This document shows positions 17,429 to 25,727 of a stretch of DNA of 36,924 nt, in pieces. The stretch comes from DATBGO01 sp050011895. Its GTDB lineage: Bacteria; Actinomycetota; Actinomycetes; Streptosporangiales; Streptosporangiaceae. The position numbers and the translations under genes were made by a program. The notes below the pieces were generated by a model. It ran no database searches, had not been told where the DNA came from, and worked only from the letters and a program-made list of their open reading frames with translations. The stretch spans positions 1-36,924 of the forward strand of contig JBEKIF010000044.1 of the NCBI GenBank assembly GCA_050011895.1, in the 5' to 3' direction. Each line of letters starts with the position of its first letter. Position 1 is the first letter of the stretch.

Positions 17429-18034
17429 TCATGTGATCACCAGGCCGCCCGCGTTGACGGTGACGGTCGGCCCTTGCAAGGTGATCAGGGCCTGGCCGTT
17501 GGTGATGGCCATCTGCGGCCCGACCAGCGTGATCACGGCGCCCTGGCCGTTGGAGATGATGATGCCGGTGTCGTTGATGACGATGCCCGCCCCGCTGGCG
17601 CTCTTGAGGATGATGCCGCCGGCGCCTGGGACATCGTTGATGACGATGCCGTTCTGGAGGGTGGTCTGGAAGGTCAGCGACGACACCCCCGGCGGCGAGA
17701 TGCGGGCAAGGGCCGGCAGTTCCGCCGCGCTGCCCCAGAAGCACCCGGTCCAGATGGGGTAGTCCGGATCGCCCTGCTCGAACTCGATCCAGGCGCCCGC
17801 GCCGATGGAGGGGACCACAAGCATGCCCGCCTGCAGGCCCGCTCCCGGCACGCAGGGCATGCACCATGCCGTGGGCAGCAGTGAGGAGACGTCGGGCACG
17901 ATGGCCAGGATGCGGCCCATCAGCATCGGGTCGGCGTTGTCTAGCACGACGCCGCGGTACTTGCCGTAGTACTTCCTGCCTTCGCCGCCGGCCATGTCGG
18001 CGTTGTCTGGCTGGGCCTGCAGTCCGTCGCTCAT
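17429..18034 (-). CDS. gp5/VgrG-type OB-fold spike protein (201 aa)
   Basis: ATG at 18034 with CAGGAGG seven bases upstream. Residues ~20-110 (KYYGKYRGVVLDNADPMLMG, RILAIVPDV, AGAWIEFEQGDPDYPIWTGC) are the OB-fold of phage gp5/baseplate protein V. Residues ~120-200 are short repeating hydrophobic strands (GIVINDTGIIISNGQGAVIT, LVGPQMAITNGQALITLQGP) typical of the triple-stranded beta-helix needle. No lysozyme domain is present, as in Afp8. In Afp/PVC the hub and spike are one VgrG-like chain; here the hub half is a separate gene just upstream. Confidence 0.9.
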   Translation of the reverse strand: MSDGLQAQPDNADMAGGEGRKYYGKYRGVVLDNADPMLMGRILAIVPDVSSLLPTAWCMPCVPGAGLQAGMLVVPSIGAGAWIEFEQGDPDYPIWTGCFWGSAAELPALARISPPGVSSLTFQTTLQNGIVINDVPGAGGIILKSASGAGIVINDTGIIISNGQGAVITLVGPQMAITNGQALITLQGPTVTVNAGGLVIT

Positions 18035-18064
18035 CGGCGCCTCCTGTCGTGTCGCGGCTCACGC

Positions 18065-19192
18065 CTACACCGTCACCGAGGGCACGGTGGAGACGAGTCC
18101 GTCGCGGGAGAGTGTGAACCGCTCCTTGTACTCTCCGCGCTTGAGCTGATGGGTCACGCTGCTCACGTACCAGAGGCCGTCGAACGCGGTTCCCGCCCCG
18201 CGCAGCCCGACCAGGCTCCTGGCGCTGAGCACCTGGCCGTAGCGCAGCACGTCCAGCGAGCCGGTCGCGGTCACTGCGTCGGCCGCCTGCGCGCTCTTGG
18301 CCAGTCCGATGAGCAGGGCCCGCACAGGCGGCAGCTTGGCGGTGCCGTTAATGAACGGGAAGTGCTTCGGTATCGGCGGCACCGCGCCGAGCGGCGGGGT
18401 GAGCGGGTTGATGTTCGGGATGGGGATCGGGACCGGCGCCTTGGTGATGGGCTCCTGGATCCACAGGATGGGCAGCGACCTCTTCTCGTTGTTGAACGTG
18501 AACGACAGCGAGTCGACGTTGCTGGCGGCGTCGGCGTCGATGGCCAGGGCCGGCTGGACCGGGCCCCACTTGATCTCGGGTCCCCAGTAGGCGACGCTCG
18601 AGCCGACGACAGGCCCGGGGCTGACATAGAAGACATAGCCGACCATGCTGGCCAGCCTGCGGATGTGCTTGAGGTCCGTGCCCTGCTGCCGCGCGATCTG
18701 CACGGTGGGTATCGGGACGTCCAGCAGCACGCTCGGGATGACCGTGGGGACGACGCCGAACAGGGTGTACTTGGCCAGGCAGGCCAGCACCTGGGCCTCG
18801 GGGGGCATCGCGGGGAACGGGATCCCGGAGAAATCGAGGTAGTCCATCACCCTGGACAGGTCCTCGCCCGTGATCGTGAGCGTGGTGACGCCGTCCTTCG
18901 CGTCGGGGGAGACGCTGTGGTCGGTCATCACCCCGTCCATCAGCACGCTGGTCTGCCCGCTGACCGTCACGGCGATCACCACGCGCACCAGCGGGATGGA
19001 GGCCCCGCCGGCCAGCAGGAAGAGGGTCTGCAGCGGCGACCGTACGCTGATCCTGAACACCAGCTCGAAGCCGCTGGTCCCGGTGGCCCGGCTGATGACC
19101 GTCACCGAGTCCAGGGCGTTCAGGACGTCGGCGGACACCGGGACCGGCACGGCGGGCCCGATCATCAGGGTGAGGTTCACGCCCCCGAACAT
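18065..19192 (-). CDS. gp27-like baseplate hub protein, VgrG N-terminal half (375 aa)
   Basis: Starts four bases after the LysM gene stop, with GGGAGG inside the end of that gene as ribosome binding site. The product has GFELVFRISVRSPLQTLFLL, VLMDGVMTDHSVSPDAKDGV, LTITGEDLSRVMDYLDF, LKHIRRLASMVGYVFYVSPG and YGQVLSARSLVGLRG, the pattern of late-control-D/gp27-type hub proteins (two barrel domains that make a pseudo-sixfold ring). It ends with FDGLWYVSSVTHQLKRGEYK, ERFTLSRDGL, also typical. It joins the trimeric spike to the first tube ring. A Pro/Ile-rich insert (~250-290) is unusual and may be a surface loop. Confidence 0.88.
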   Translation of the reverse strand: MFGGVNLTLMIGPAVPVPVSADVLNALDSVTVISRATGTSGFELVFRISVRSPLQTLFLLAGGASIPLVRVVIAVTVSGQTSVLMDGVMTDHSVSPDAKDGVTTLTITGEDLSRVMDYLDFSGIPFPAMPPEAQVLACLAKYTLFGVVPTVIPSVLLDVPIPTVQIARQQGTDLKHIRRLASMVGYVFYVSPGPVVGSSVAYWGPEIKWGPVQPALAIDADAASNVDSLSFTFNNEKRSLPILWIQEPITKAPVPIPIPNINPLTPPLGAVPPIPKHFPFINGTAKLPPVRALLIGLAKSAQAADAVTATGSLDVLRYGQVLSARSLVGLRGAGTAFDGLWYVSSVTHQLKRGEYKERFTLSRDGLVSTVPSVTV

Positions 19193-19196
19193 GCGC

Positions 19197-19562
19197 TCAG
19201 CCTCCCGGGACGCCCGCGGGCAGCGGGATGACGATGAACGCCCCCGGCTGGGCGGTGACGTCGGCGGGTTGGATGGCCAGGTTGGCGTCGCAGATCTGCC
19301 AGTACGACAGCGGGTTGCCCAGCAGCGACGCGGCGACGGCGTCGGCCCGGTCCCCCTGCTGGACCCGGTACAGCTGGAGCTGGGCGAACGCGCCGGGCGG
19401 CGGGATGAAACGCCGCGACACGTAGCTGACCTGGCCGCCGCCTGGGGTGGCGCAGGACAGCAGCGGCAGGCCGTAATAGCGGCTTTCCGGGCCGTAGGCC
19501 GGCTGGCTGACCGCGCCCGCGTTGAACAGCTGCTGGAGCAGGGCCGAAGGGTCGATTGTCAC
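19197..19562 (-). CDS. LysM-like tube/hub adaptor (121 aa)
   Basis: GTG at 19562 overlaps the previous stop by GTGA; a longer frame to 19811 runs antiparallel-shadow through the Afp7-like gene and is rejected as the start. The C-terminal ~70 residues (YRVQQGDRADAVAASLLGNP, YWQICDANLAIQPADVTAQP, GAFIVIPLP) follow the LysM pattern. The N terminus has SRYYGLPLL and VSYVSRRFIPPP. In Afp, a LysM domain is fused to Afp7; here it is a separate gene directly after the Afp7-like one. It probably sits between tube and hub rather than binding peptidoglycan, although glycan binding cannot be excluded. Confidence 0.82.
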   Translation of the reverse strand: MTIDPSALLQQLFNAGAVSQPAYGPESRYYGLPLLSCATPGGGQVSYVSRRFIPPPGAFAQLQLYRVQQGDRADAVAASLLGNPLSYWQICDANLAIQPADVTAQPGAFIVIPLPAGVPGG

Positions 19563-20194
19563 GGCAGCACCCCGCTGATGCCGAAGGCGGCGAGCGATCC
19601 CGCCGGCGCGCTCGCCGCGAGCTGCTCCTTGCGTTGCTGGTAGGTGAGGTAGATGCCGCCGGCCACCGAGGAGAAGTCGACGTCGTCGATGGTCAGCACG
19701 CGCAGGCCCAGGCTGATCTTGGCCCGGATCGGGTTCAGGCTGGAGTCGAACATTTCCTCGGTGATGCTGAACTCGGTGATCTTGACCGGTACGACCCGCT
19801 CCTTGCTCCACACGAACAGGGTCAGCGGTGCGTCCATCGGGACGATCTCCAGCGTCCCCGCCTGGGTCATCGCATTGGCCTGCTGCAACTGCGCGCTGGT
19901 CGGGTAGATCACGGTCTCGAGGGCGGCGAGCTGCGGCTGGATGCCGGAGGCCGTCGCGAGCGGGTCACCAGCGTCGAGCTGGTCGGTGGCGTCGAGGTTG
20001 GCTTCGAGCTTGAAGGTCTCGACCGCCGGGCCCTTGAGCCGCAGCTGGTCCACGTGCGGCCCGCTGTCTGGGCCCACGCCCTGCACCTGCAGCGTGCGGG
20101 TCAGCGTCTCCGGGTTGTACTGCAGCGGGATGAGCCGCTGGATGGCCCCTGTGTTGTAGTCGACGAGGACGATCCCGCCCTTGAGCAGCGGCAT
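19559..20194 (-). CDS. Contractile injection system tube adaptor, Afp7-like (211 aa)
   Basis: ATG at 20194 shares one base with the preceding TGA (TGATG). The start LKGGIVLVDYNTGAIQRLIP, LQYNPETLTRTL and the later MDAPLTLFVWSKERVVPVKI, TEFSITEEMFDSSLNPIRAK, ISLGLRV match the CIS_tube domain (Afp7/PVC7 type), a tube-fold protein that adapts the hub to the inner tube. Length ~210 aa is normal for the LysM-less version. The family resemblance to gp53/LysM baseplate proteins is established; ring position here is inferred. Confidence 0.88.
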   Translation of the reverse strand: MPLLKGGIVLVDYNTGAIQRLIPLQYNPETLTRTLQVQGVGPDSGPHVDQLRLKGPAVETFKLEANLDATDQLDAGDPLATASGIQPQLAALETVIYPTSAQLQQANAMTQAGTLEIVPMDAPLTLFVWSKERVVPVKITEFSITEEMFDSSLNPIRAKISLGLRVLTIDDVDFSSVAGGIYLTYQQRKEQLAASAPAGSLAAFGISGVLP

Positions 20195-20478
20195 CAGAGT
20201 CCTCCCCCGGTCCTCTGGTGCAGCCCGCCGGACAGCGCCTGGCGGATCTGGTGGGCGACGCCCCGGCCTACCACGGCTGGGGGGGCGGCCGCGGGCATGG
20301 CGAACGAGCCCGCCTCCAGGTGAGCGGCGCTGGCGCCCGCCGCCGGGCGCCAGCCTTCCAGCGCGGCCGCCAGACCGGCGCGCACCGCGGCGGCGATCTC
20401 GTCCCGCTGGCCGCGGTCGAAGCCGTGCAGGACGAGCTCGCCGATCTCCACCTCGACGCGGCGGGGCGGGGCCGTCAT
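20194..20478 (-). CDS. Small conserved eCIS protein of unknown function (94 aa)
   Basis: ATG at 20478 overlaps the ATPase stop by ATGA. The product begins with RRVEVEIGELVLHGFDRGQR and DEIAAAVRAGLAAALEGWRP, then an Ala/Gly-rich tail with a VGRGVAHQIRQAL amphipathic helix. Small proteins with an I-x-x-L-V-L-x-G start recur at this place in eCIS loci from memory, but I know of no assigned role. Its position between ATPase and tube adaptor suggests an assembly factor. The longer overlapping minus-strand frame to 21156 is a shadow of the ATPase gene. Confidence 0.75.
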   Translation of the reverse strand: MTAPPRRVEVEIGELVLHGFDRGQRDEIAAAVRAGLAAALEGWRPAAGASAAHLEAGSFAMPAAAPPAVVGRGVAHQIRQALSGGLHQRTGGGL

Positions 20479-22424
20479 GTCCACCCCCCGATCTCGGTGT
20501 CGCTCAGCGGCCGCTCCAGCTTGGCGTACTCGGCCACTGCGCCTCGCAGCACCTCGCGCATGCCGACGGGCACTCCGGCTTCGGCGGCGGTGAACGCAGC
20601 GTGCAGGGCGATCGAGCGGATGTTCCCCCCGGCCACCGAAAGCTGTGCCAGCCGGGATATGTCCAGCTCCCGGGTGGGCGTGGCGGACGGGAATGCCCGC
20701 GCCCAGATCCGGGCGCGCTCGGCGGGCCCGGGGAAGGGGAACGTGACCACGAAGCGCAGCCGGCGCAGGAACGCCTGGTCCAGCGCGCTGCGCATGTTGG
20801 TGGTGAGCACGGCCAGCCCGCGGTAGGACTCCATGGCCTGCAAGAGGTAGCTGATCTCGACGTTCGCGTAGCGGTCGTGGCTGTCGCGCACCTCGCTGCG
20901 CTTGCCGAATAGTGCGTCCGCCTCGTCGAACAGCAGCACGGCACCGCCCAGGCCCGCGGCGTCGAAGATGCGGCGCAGGTTCTTCTCGGTCTCGCCGATG
21001 TACTTGCTCACGACCTGACTGAGATCGATCCGGTACAGGTCGAGGCCGAGGGCGTTGGCCAGCACCTCGGCGGCCAGCGTCTTGCCCGTGCCGCTCGGGC
21101 CGGTGAACAGCGCCCCGAAGCCGAGGCCCCGCTGTGACGGCCCGGCCATCTGCCACTCGTCGTAGACCCGGCCGCGCTGCCGGACATGAGCCAGGATGTC
21201 GCCGAGCAGCTCCCGCTGCGCGTCGGGCAGTACCAGGTCGTCAAAGGTCGCGGTGGACTCCAGGCGCTGGGCCAGGCCATCCAGGCCGCCCCGGGCGGCG
21301 CGCCGGCAGGCCTCCCAGACCCGCGGGCCACGATCGCGGGATGAATCGGCGCCGGCCCGGGCCCAGCCGGCGGCCGCGGTGATCGCCAGCGCTTCCAGGT
21401 CGAACTGCGCGACGACCCGGTCCAGGGCCCCGTTGAGGGAACGCGGCCCGTCCTGCGGCCCGAGCGCCGCCACCCACAGGTCCCGCTGCTCGGCGCGCGT
21501 CGGCTTGCTGGTGTCCACGGCCGTGCCGCCCGGCAGGGTGGCGGGGGACACGCCGTCCGGCACGGCCACGGCCGCAGCGGTCGCGAGGCGTCCCGCGAAC
21601 CGCTCCCACGGCGCCCAGGCCGCCGGCTCGGCGGCGTCACCGAGCTCGACCAGCAGTGCTCCCCGGCCAAGCAGCGCCTCCCGTGACCATAGCCTGGCCA
21701 GCTCGTCACGCTCGGCCGCGCCGGACGGCAGTTCTGCCGCGTGCAGCACGTAAGGCTGCCATCCCAGCCGGGCGCAGGCCGCCGCGAAGACCGCCCGCTT
21801 CGGCGAGCCGGCCGGGCCGCGCAGCAGCACGGGCCCGCCAGGGCCTGGCCGTCGCCACGCCCCGGCCAGCGACTCGGCCGCCTGCCCGGCGCTCGCCGGG
21901 AGCGAGCCAGCCGGGTCCAGCGGCTCTACCAGGGCAGCGAGCCGCGGGTCAAGGCCACCGGCGCCGGCCAGCGCGTGCAGCAGCCATTCGTCGATGCGCA
22001 ACGGTGCCGCCGTGAGCGCGCCGGGACCCAGCTCGATCAGCTGCCAGTGCCGCAGCGGCGCCCACGGCGCCAGCGCGCTCCAGTGCGCGCCGGGGAAGAC
22101 CGCGAGGGCCAGTCCGAAGGTCGGATAGGCGCGGGCCGGATCCCCTTGCGCGGTCGCCAGCACCTGGCCGAACTGCCCGTCGAGCTCGACCGCCGCGCAC
22201 AGCACGACGATGCGCCGCTCGAAGCCGGACAGCCCGAAGCAGGCGCAGACCGTGTCCAGGGAACTGGAGGCCTGCTCCGCAGCCCCTTCCGTCCCTGGGC
22301 TAGGGGCATCCGGGCCGAGCAGCATCGCGCGGACGGCGGCCACCTCGGCCATCAGGGCGCGCTGGTTGGCCGCGAGCCCATCCTGCGCGGCGCTCGGCAT
22401 TTCCGGTCCCGGGATCGTGGTCAC
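20475..22424 (-). CDS. AAA+ ATPase of the eCIS, Afp15-like (649 aa)
   Basis: GTG at 22424 overlaps the DUF4255 gene stop. The C-terminal AAA+ module has Walker A GPSGTGKT (442-449), Walker B LLFDEAD (497-503), sensor 1 TTN (541-543) and arginine-finger region FLRRLRF (552-558). The N-terminal half contains a second, degenerate P-loop (LRGPAGSPKR, ~201-210) lacking a proper GKT, so it is probably a non-hydrolysing ATPase-like domain followed by the active one. Afp15-type ATPases are required for assembly of eCIS particles, acting in the cytoplasm; whether they act on sheath, cargo or release is not settled. Confidence 0.92.
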   Translation of the reverse strand: MTTIPGPEMPSAAQDGLAANQRALMAEVAAVRAMLLGPDAPSPGTEGAAEQASSSLDTVCACFGLSGFERRIVVLCAAVELDGQFGQVLATAQGDPARAYPTFGLALAVFPGAHWSALAPWAPLRHWQLIELGPGALTAAPLRIDEWLLHALAGAGGLDPRLAALVEPLDPAGSLPASAGQAAESLAGAWRRPGPGGPVLLRGPAGSPKRAVFAAACARLGWQPYVLHAAELPSGAAERDELARLWSREALLGRGALLVELGDAAEPAAWAPWERFAGRLATAAAVAVPDGVSPATLPGGTAVDTSKPTRAEQRDLWVAALGPQDGPRSLNGALDRVVAQFDLEALAITAAAGWARAGADSSRDRGPRVWEACRRAARGGLDGLAQRLESTATFDDLVLPDAQRELLGDILAHVRQRGRVYDEWQMAGPSQRGLGFGALFTGPSGTGKTLAAEVLANALGLDLYRIDLSQVVSKYIGETEKNLRRIFDAAGLGGAVLLFDEADALFGKRSEVRDSHDRYANVEISYLLQAMESYRGLAVLTTNMRSALDQAFLRRLRFVVTFPFPGPAERARIWARAFPSATPTRELDISRLAQLSVAGGNIRSIALHAAFTAAEAGVPVGMREVLRGAVAEYAKLERPLSDTEIGGWT

Positions 22425-23683
22425 AGCGTCACCACCGGACCGGAGTAGGCGCCGGTCACCGCGTCGGCCTGCAGCATGCTCTCAGCGCCGTCCACGCGGA
22501 CCCGGACAAGGTATCCCCCCGGGCGGATGCCGAAGGTGGTGAAGGTCACGCTGTTCCCGCTGATATGGGATGGATCGGCGTCGAAGGTGAACGACAGCGG
22601 GGCGGCGCCAGGCGGGGGGCTGAGCTCGTTCAGCAGGAGCTGCACCTGCTGGGTGCTCTGGGGCGCGGGCTCGACCTGCACCGTCACCGGAGTCTGGCCG
22701 CCGCTGGACGGCCCGGTGGCAGGCGGCTGCTGGATGAGCGGCTGCAGGTAGAACAGCGACACGTTGGACTCGACCACGTTCTTCGGCGGCGGCGCGCCGA
22801 CCGCCACCTGCTGGACGACCCGCAGCGTGTTGATGCCGGCTGGCAGCGGCGGCAGCGTCACGGCGATCGTGCCGCCGTCCGGGCCGGCCGGCTGCGGGCT
22901 CTGCGGCGCCGCGGGATTGTTGTCGAACACCACCGCCACGCCCTGGCCGGTGAGGTTGGTCCCGGTGAGTGTGAGGCTCAGTGAGCCGCTGGCCCAGGGC
23001 AGGTACACCGGGTTGACCGCGGTGATGGCCGGCTGCAGGAGCTGCAGGACCTGGAGGTTGCGGGACTGCACCAGCAGCGCGGACTGCACCGGGGCCGTGC
23101 TTTCGATCAGCACGACCGTCGCCAGGTACCCGGCCGACGGGCGGAATTTGCTGCCGAAGGCCGTCCACAGCTTGGACAGGTCCTCGGTGGACAGCGGCTC
23201 GGGGGTTATCTTGATCATCTCCACCTGGTCGGCCAGGTCAGCGGTGGCCAGGGCAGCGTCAACCGGGCCGAGCGGGGGCGGGGAACTGAAGACGGTGGTG
23301 ATCTGCTGCCGGTAGAGAAACGGCATCTCGTGCAGCGCCTGCATGCCCAGGCCGAGGAGAACCTGCGGGATGTACTCGCTGTCGCCGTAGGCGATGAGCA
23401 TGTAGTGCAGGTCCAGGGCCAGCGGCGGCCGGTCGATCCCGGCGCCCGCGCCATTGCGCGAGGGCAATCCCACCTCCCGCCAGCCCTGGTTGTAGGTGAC
23501 GTGGTACAGGAACAGCGAAAGCTGCGCCGCCTCGCTGGCGCCGGTCTCGAGCTGGTCGGGCGCCTTCGACGTCAGGTAGGGCGGCGGCCCGAGGATCGCG
23601 CTGGCGTCCGCGCCCTGCACGGCCTGGTCGATGACCGAGCTGATCACCCTGGTGGTGGCGGCGATCGCCAGCGCCGTGCTCAC
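22421..23683 (-). CDS. DUF4255 tube-terminator (cap) protein with IPT/TIG-like domains, Afp16-like (420 aa)
   Basis: GTG at 23683 overlaps the previous stop. The DUF4255 domain covers ~1-190: IAATTRVISSVIDQAVQGAD, SLFLYHVTYNQGWRE, PPLALDLHYMLIAYGDSEYI, QVLLGLGMQALHEMPFLYRQ, LWTAFGSKFRPSAGYLATVV. Residues ~210-420 contain two Ig-like IPT/TIG-type repeats (TAVNPVYLPWASGSLSLTLT, GTNLTGQGV), a common actinobacterial extension. Afp16/PVC16 ends the tube and sheath at the far tip and sets length with the tape measure. The added Ig domains would decorate the distal end of the particle. Confidence 0.88.
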   Translation of the reverse strand: MSTALAIAATTRVISSVIDQAVQGADASAILGPPPYLTSKAPDQLETGASEAAQLSLFLYHVTYNQGWREVGLPSRNGAGAGIDRPPLALDLHYMLIAYGDSEYIPQVLLGLGMQALHEMPFLYRQQITTVFSSPPPLGPVDAALATADLADQVEMIKITPEPLSTEDLSKLWTAFGSKFRPSAGYLATVVLIESTAPVQSALLVQSRNLQVLQLLQPAITAVNPVYLPWASGSLSLTLTGTNLTGQGVAVVFDNNPAAPQSPQPAGPDGGTIAVTLPPLPAGINTLRVVQQVAVGAPPPKNVVESNVSLFYLQPLIQQPPATGPSSGGQTPVTVQVEPAPQSTQQVQLLLNELSPPPGAAPLSFTFDADPSHISGNSVTFTTFGIRPGGYLVRVRVDGAESMLQADAVTGAYSGPVVTL

Positions 23684-24468
23684 CTGCGCCCCCGGTCCCG
23701 GGCCCGCAGGTGTTCCTCGAGGGACGGCCCCGCCGGGCGGGGCCGGGGAGTCGGCGCCGTAGGCGGGGCAGCCTGCACGGCCCGCACGTCCACCCGGCCG
23801 ATCCGCACCACGATCGCAGGGCCGGCGTCCCGAGCCCCGTCCGGCCCGTCCGGCCGGTCCGGCCGCCGGGAGGCCCCAGTCCGTGGCCTGGCCGGGAGCA
23901 CCGGGGCCAGGTCCTCGGGCCAGGCGGGGCCGCCGGCTGGCGGCGCCGCCGCCTCGCCGGGCATCCAGGGCTCGCCGCCCGCGGCCGGCAGCGCCTGGTC
24001 TGCTGGGCCAGGGGCCACTGCGGACGCCGCCGCGTGCGCAGTGATCGCCTCGGAGCCAGTGACGGCGACGGGCCAGGTCCGGCGATAGCCACCGTCCGCC
24101 TTACCGCCCGGCCTGCGCGGGGCATCCGCCGGCCCGGGGGAGTCCGCCGCCAGCCTGCGGGGGGCAATCGTGGCCGTGGTGGGCGGTCCCGGCGCAGCCC
24201 GGTCCCGCGTCGGGGGCGGTGCCGGGTGGTCCTGGGCCGGGCCGGGGCCAGGCCTGCCGCCGATCAGGCGGTCCTGCGTGCCCGGGGGGGTTTCGACCAC
24301 CCCTGGCGATGCCATCCCGGAGGCCGGATCCGGGTCACCTTCCTGGACCGTCTCGTGCCACTCCGCCCGCGGGCTCTCCGGCTCGAACCGAGAGGGTGTC
24401 GGCGGCGTGAGGACCGGCGCGGCCCCCAGGACCCGCGAGGCCAGGGCGGTCAGGTAGCCGGTCCTCAC
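23680..24468 (-). CDS. Proline-rich eCIS-associated protein of unknown function (262 aa)
   Basis: I take the GTG at 24468 (VRTGYLTALASRVLGAAPVL) because it overlaps the previous stop as GTGA; frames extending to 24636 only shadow the upstream gene. Residues ~20-210 are Pro/Ala/Gly/Arg-rich and disordered-looking, with no recognisable fold. The C terminus is ordered: AIVVRIGRVDVRAVQAAP, a Pro spacer, then SLEEHLRARDRG. A beta-strand motif of this kind ahead of a short charged helix is a recurrent ending in eCIS loci from memory. The opening strand resembles the VEIGELVLHGF start of the 94-aa protein. A flexible tether or assembly scaffold is possible; no function can be assigned. Confidence 0.7.
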   Translation of the reverse strand: MRTGYLTALASRVLGAAPVLTPPTPSRFEPESPRAEWHETVQEGDPDPASGMASPGVVETPPGTQDRLIGGRPGPGPAQDHPAPPPTRDRAAPGPPTTATIAPRRLAADSPGPADAPRRPGGKADGGYRRTWPVAVTGSEAITAHAAASAVAPGPADQALPAAGGEPWMPGEAAAPPAGGPAWPEDLAPVLPARPRTGASRRPDRPDGPDGARDAGPAIVVRIGRVDVRAVQAAPPTAPTPRPRPAGPSLEEHLRARDRGRR

Positions 24469-25181
24469 GACGCCAGCTCCAGGTAGAAGCGCCGCCGCGC
24501 CGGGCTCATGCGGAGGATGTCGTGCTCGCTCCAGCCGTAACGGCGGGCCAGCACGTCCACGTAGCGCAGCAGGCGCCCGGCCAGGATCTCGATCTCCCGC
24601 CAGGCGAAGGCGGCGACGTCGAGCTCCACGTCCCATTCGCGCCCGCAGTCGGGACAGGCGAGCGTCATGACGCCCGCTGATGTCCCGGCCCGGCGGTCCA
24701 GCTCAGCCTCGGCGGCCGCCGCCACGGCGTCACCATCGGGGCCCGGCTCCGCCTGGCCATCTTCCACGCAGCGGCGTACCAGCGTGCGCCGGGCCGCCTC
24801 CACGCTCTCGCAGCAGGCCACCGCGGCCAGGTCGAGGCTGGTGGGCAGGCGCACGGCTACCTTCGTGCCGGCGACCTCGACGAGGAAGCGCTCCTCCGGC
24901 TGGCCCGATTCCTCCGGATCACCGGCCGTCAGCGAGACATCGACTCCGCAGCCGCAGCCGGGACATGCGGCGTATCCGCCCAGGGTGTCCCCGAACAGCC
25001 GGGACCGCCAGGCCAGCAGCATCCGGTCGCGCCGTTCCACGGACATCGAGGCCAGCTCCTGCCGCGGCCGCTGGGTGAGCCCGGCGAGGATGGTGAGCGC
25101 CCGGCCGACCGGGTGCTCGTCCCGTCCCCGTTCCCAGATCCGGACGACGGCCTCGGCGCCGGGGGGCGCAGGCGGCTCCAT
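24465..25181 (-). CDS. Cys-rich T4-baseplate-like assembly protein (238 aa)
   Basis: ATG at 25181, three bases after the tube stop. The product has two Cys pairs, CPGCGC (73-78) and CPDCGREW (177-182), that could bind one zinc ion. Other segments include WERGRDEHPVGRALTILAGL, ERRDRMLLAWRSRLFGDTLG, AWREIEILAGRLLRYVDVLA and ILRMSPARRRFYLELAS. The general plan (helical N terminus, Cys-flanked middle, M-S-P-x-x-R-x-F/Y end) recalls the T4-type baseplate chaperone family found after tube genes in eCIS operons. That assignment is tentative. It probably helps baseplate assembly and may not be in the final particle. Confidence 0.7.
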   Translation of the reverse strand: MEPPAPPGAEAVVRIWERGRDEHPVGRALTILAGLTQRPRQELASMSVERRDRMLLAWRSRLFGDTLGGYAACPGCGCGVDVSLTAGDPEESGQPEERFLVEVAGTKVAVRLPTSLDLAAVACCESVEAARRTLVRRCVEDGQAEPGPDGDAVAAAAEAELDRRAGTSAGVMTLACPDCGREWDVELDVAAFAWREIEILAGRLLRYVDVLARRYGWSEHDILRMSPARRRFYLELAS

Positions 25182-25184
25182 GCG

Positions 25185-25715
25185 TTACCCCGAGACCGGG
25201 ACGCTCAGCGTCGGCTCGGCCGGCTCGGTTACCGACTGGTCCCGTTCCCACCCCTCGCATTCCAGCTTCAGGTGCTGGATGGCCACGGCGTTGGCGTTGG
25301 CATCGAAGTCGGGAACGGCCTGGTACTCCGACACCCAGCACCGGTAGAGCTTGTAGGAGATGACCTTCTGCCCGGCCTCGTTGAAGATGTCGAGGATGAT
25401 GTCCTTGCGGAAGTCCGCCAGTGATACCTCCGACCCCAGGCCCGCGCCCAGGCTCCAGACCTTGTCCGCCCAGTCCTCGAAGGCGGTGTCATGGGTCACC
25501 CCCCGCTCGAGGGTGATGGCGTCATGTTCGGTGCGGCCGGGTGACTTGCGGGTGGTGCTGGGGTCGCCGCCCTCCCGGTGCTTGACCACCTCGGTGGTCC
25601 GCTTGAGCGCGCTGCACTTGCTGACGCCCGCGACGTACTGGCCCTCCCACTTGATCCGGAACTTGAAGTTCTTGTACGGGTCGACCCGCGTGGTGTTCAC
25701 CGTGAACTCGGCCAT
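25185..25715 (-). CDS. eCIS inner tube protein, gp19/Hcp-like (176 aa)
   Basis: ATG at 25715 with AAGGAGC eight bases upstream. The product has DPYKNFKFRIKWEGQYVAGV, SKCSALKRTTEVVKHREGG, a KSPGRTEHDAITLERGVTHD loop, FEDWADKVW, KDIILDIFNEAGQKVISYKL, YRCWVSEYQAVPDFDANANA and VAIQHLKLECEGWER. This is the classic phage tail tube/gp19 family pattern; it polymerises into the hexameric inner tube that is driven out on contraction and may carry cargo. Slightly longer than the usual ~150 aa. Only one gene of this type is present, whereas Afp has Afp1 and Afp5. Confidence 0.93.
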   Translation of the reverse strand: MAEFTVNTTRVDPYKNFKFRIKWEGQYVAGVSKCSALKRTTEVVKHREGGDPSTTRKSPGRTEHDAITLERGVTHDTAFEDWADKVWSLGAGLGSEVSLADFRKDIILDIFNEAGQKVISYKLYRCWVSEYQAVPDFDANANAVAIQHLKLECEGWERDQSVTEPAEPTLSVPVSG

Positions 25716-25727
25716 CGGTCTTGCTCC

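Noticed and set aside
17429..19192. A single VgrG gene broken by a frameshift
   Set aside because: Each half has its own start with a good ribosome binding site and a complete domain; 30 bases separate them.
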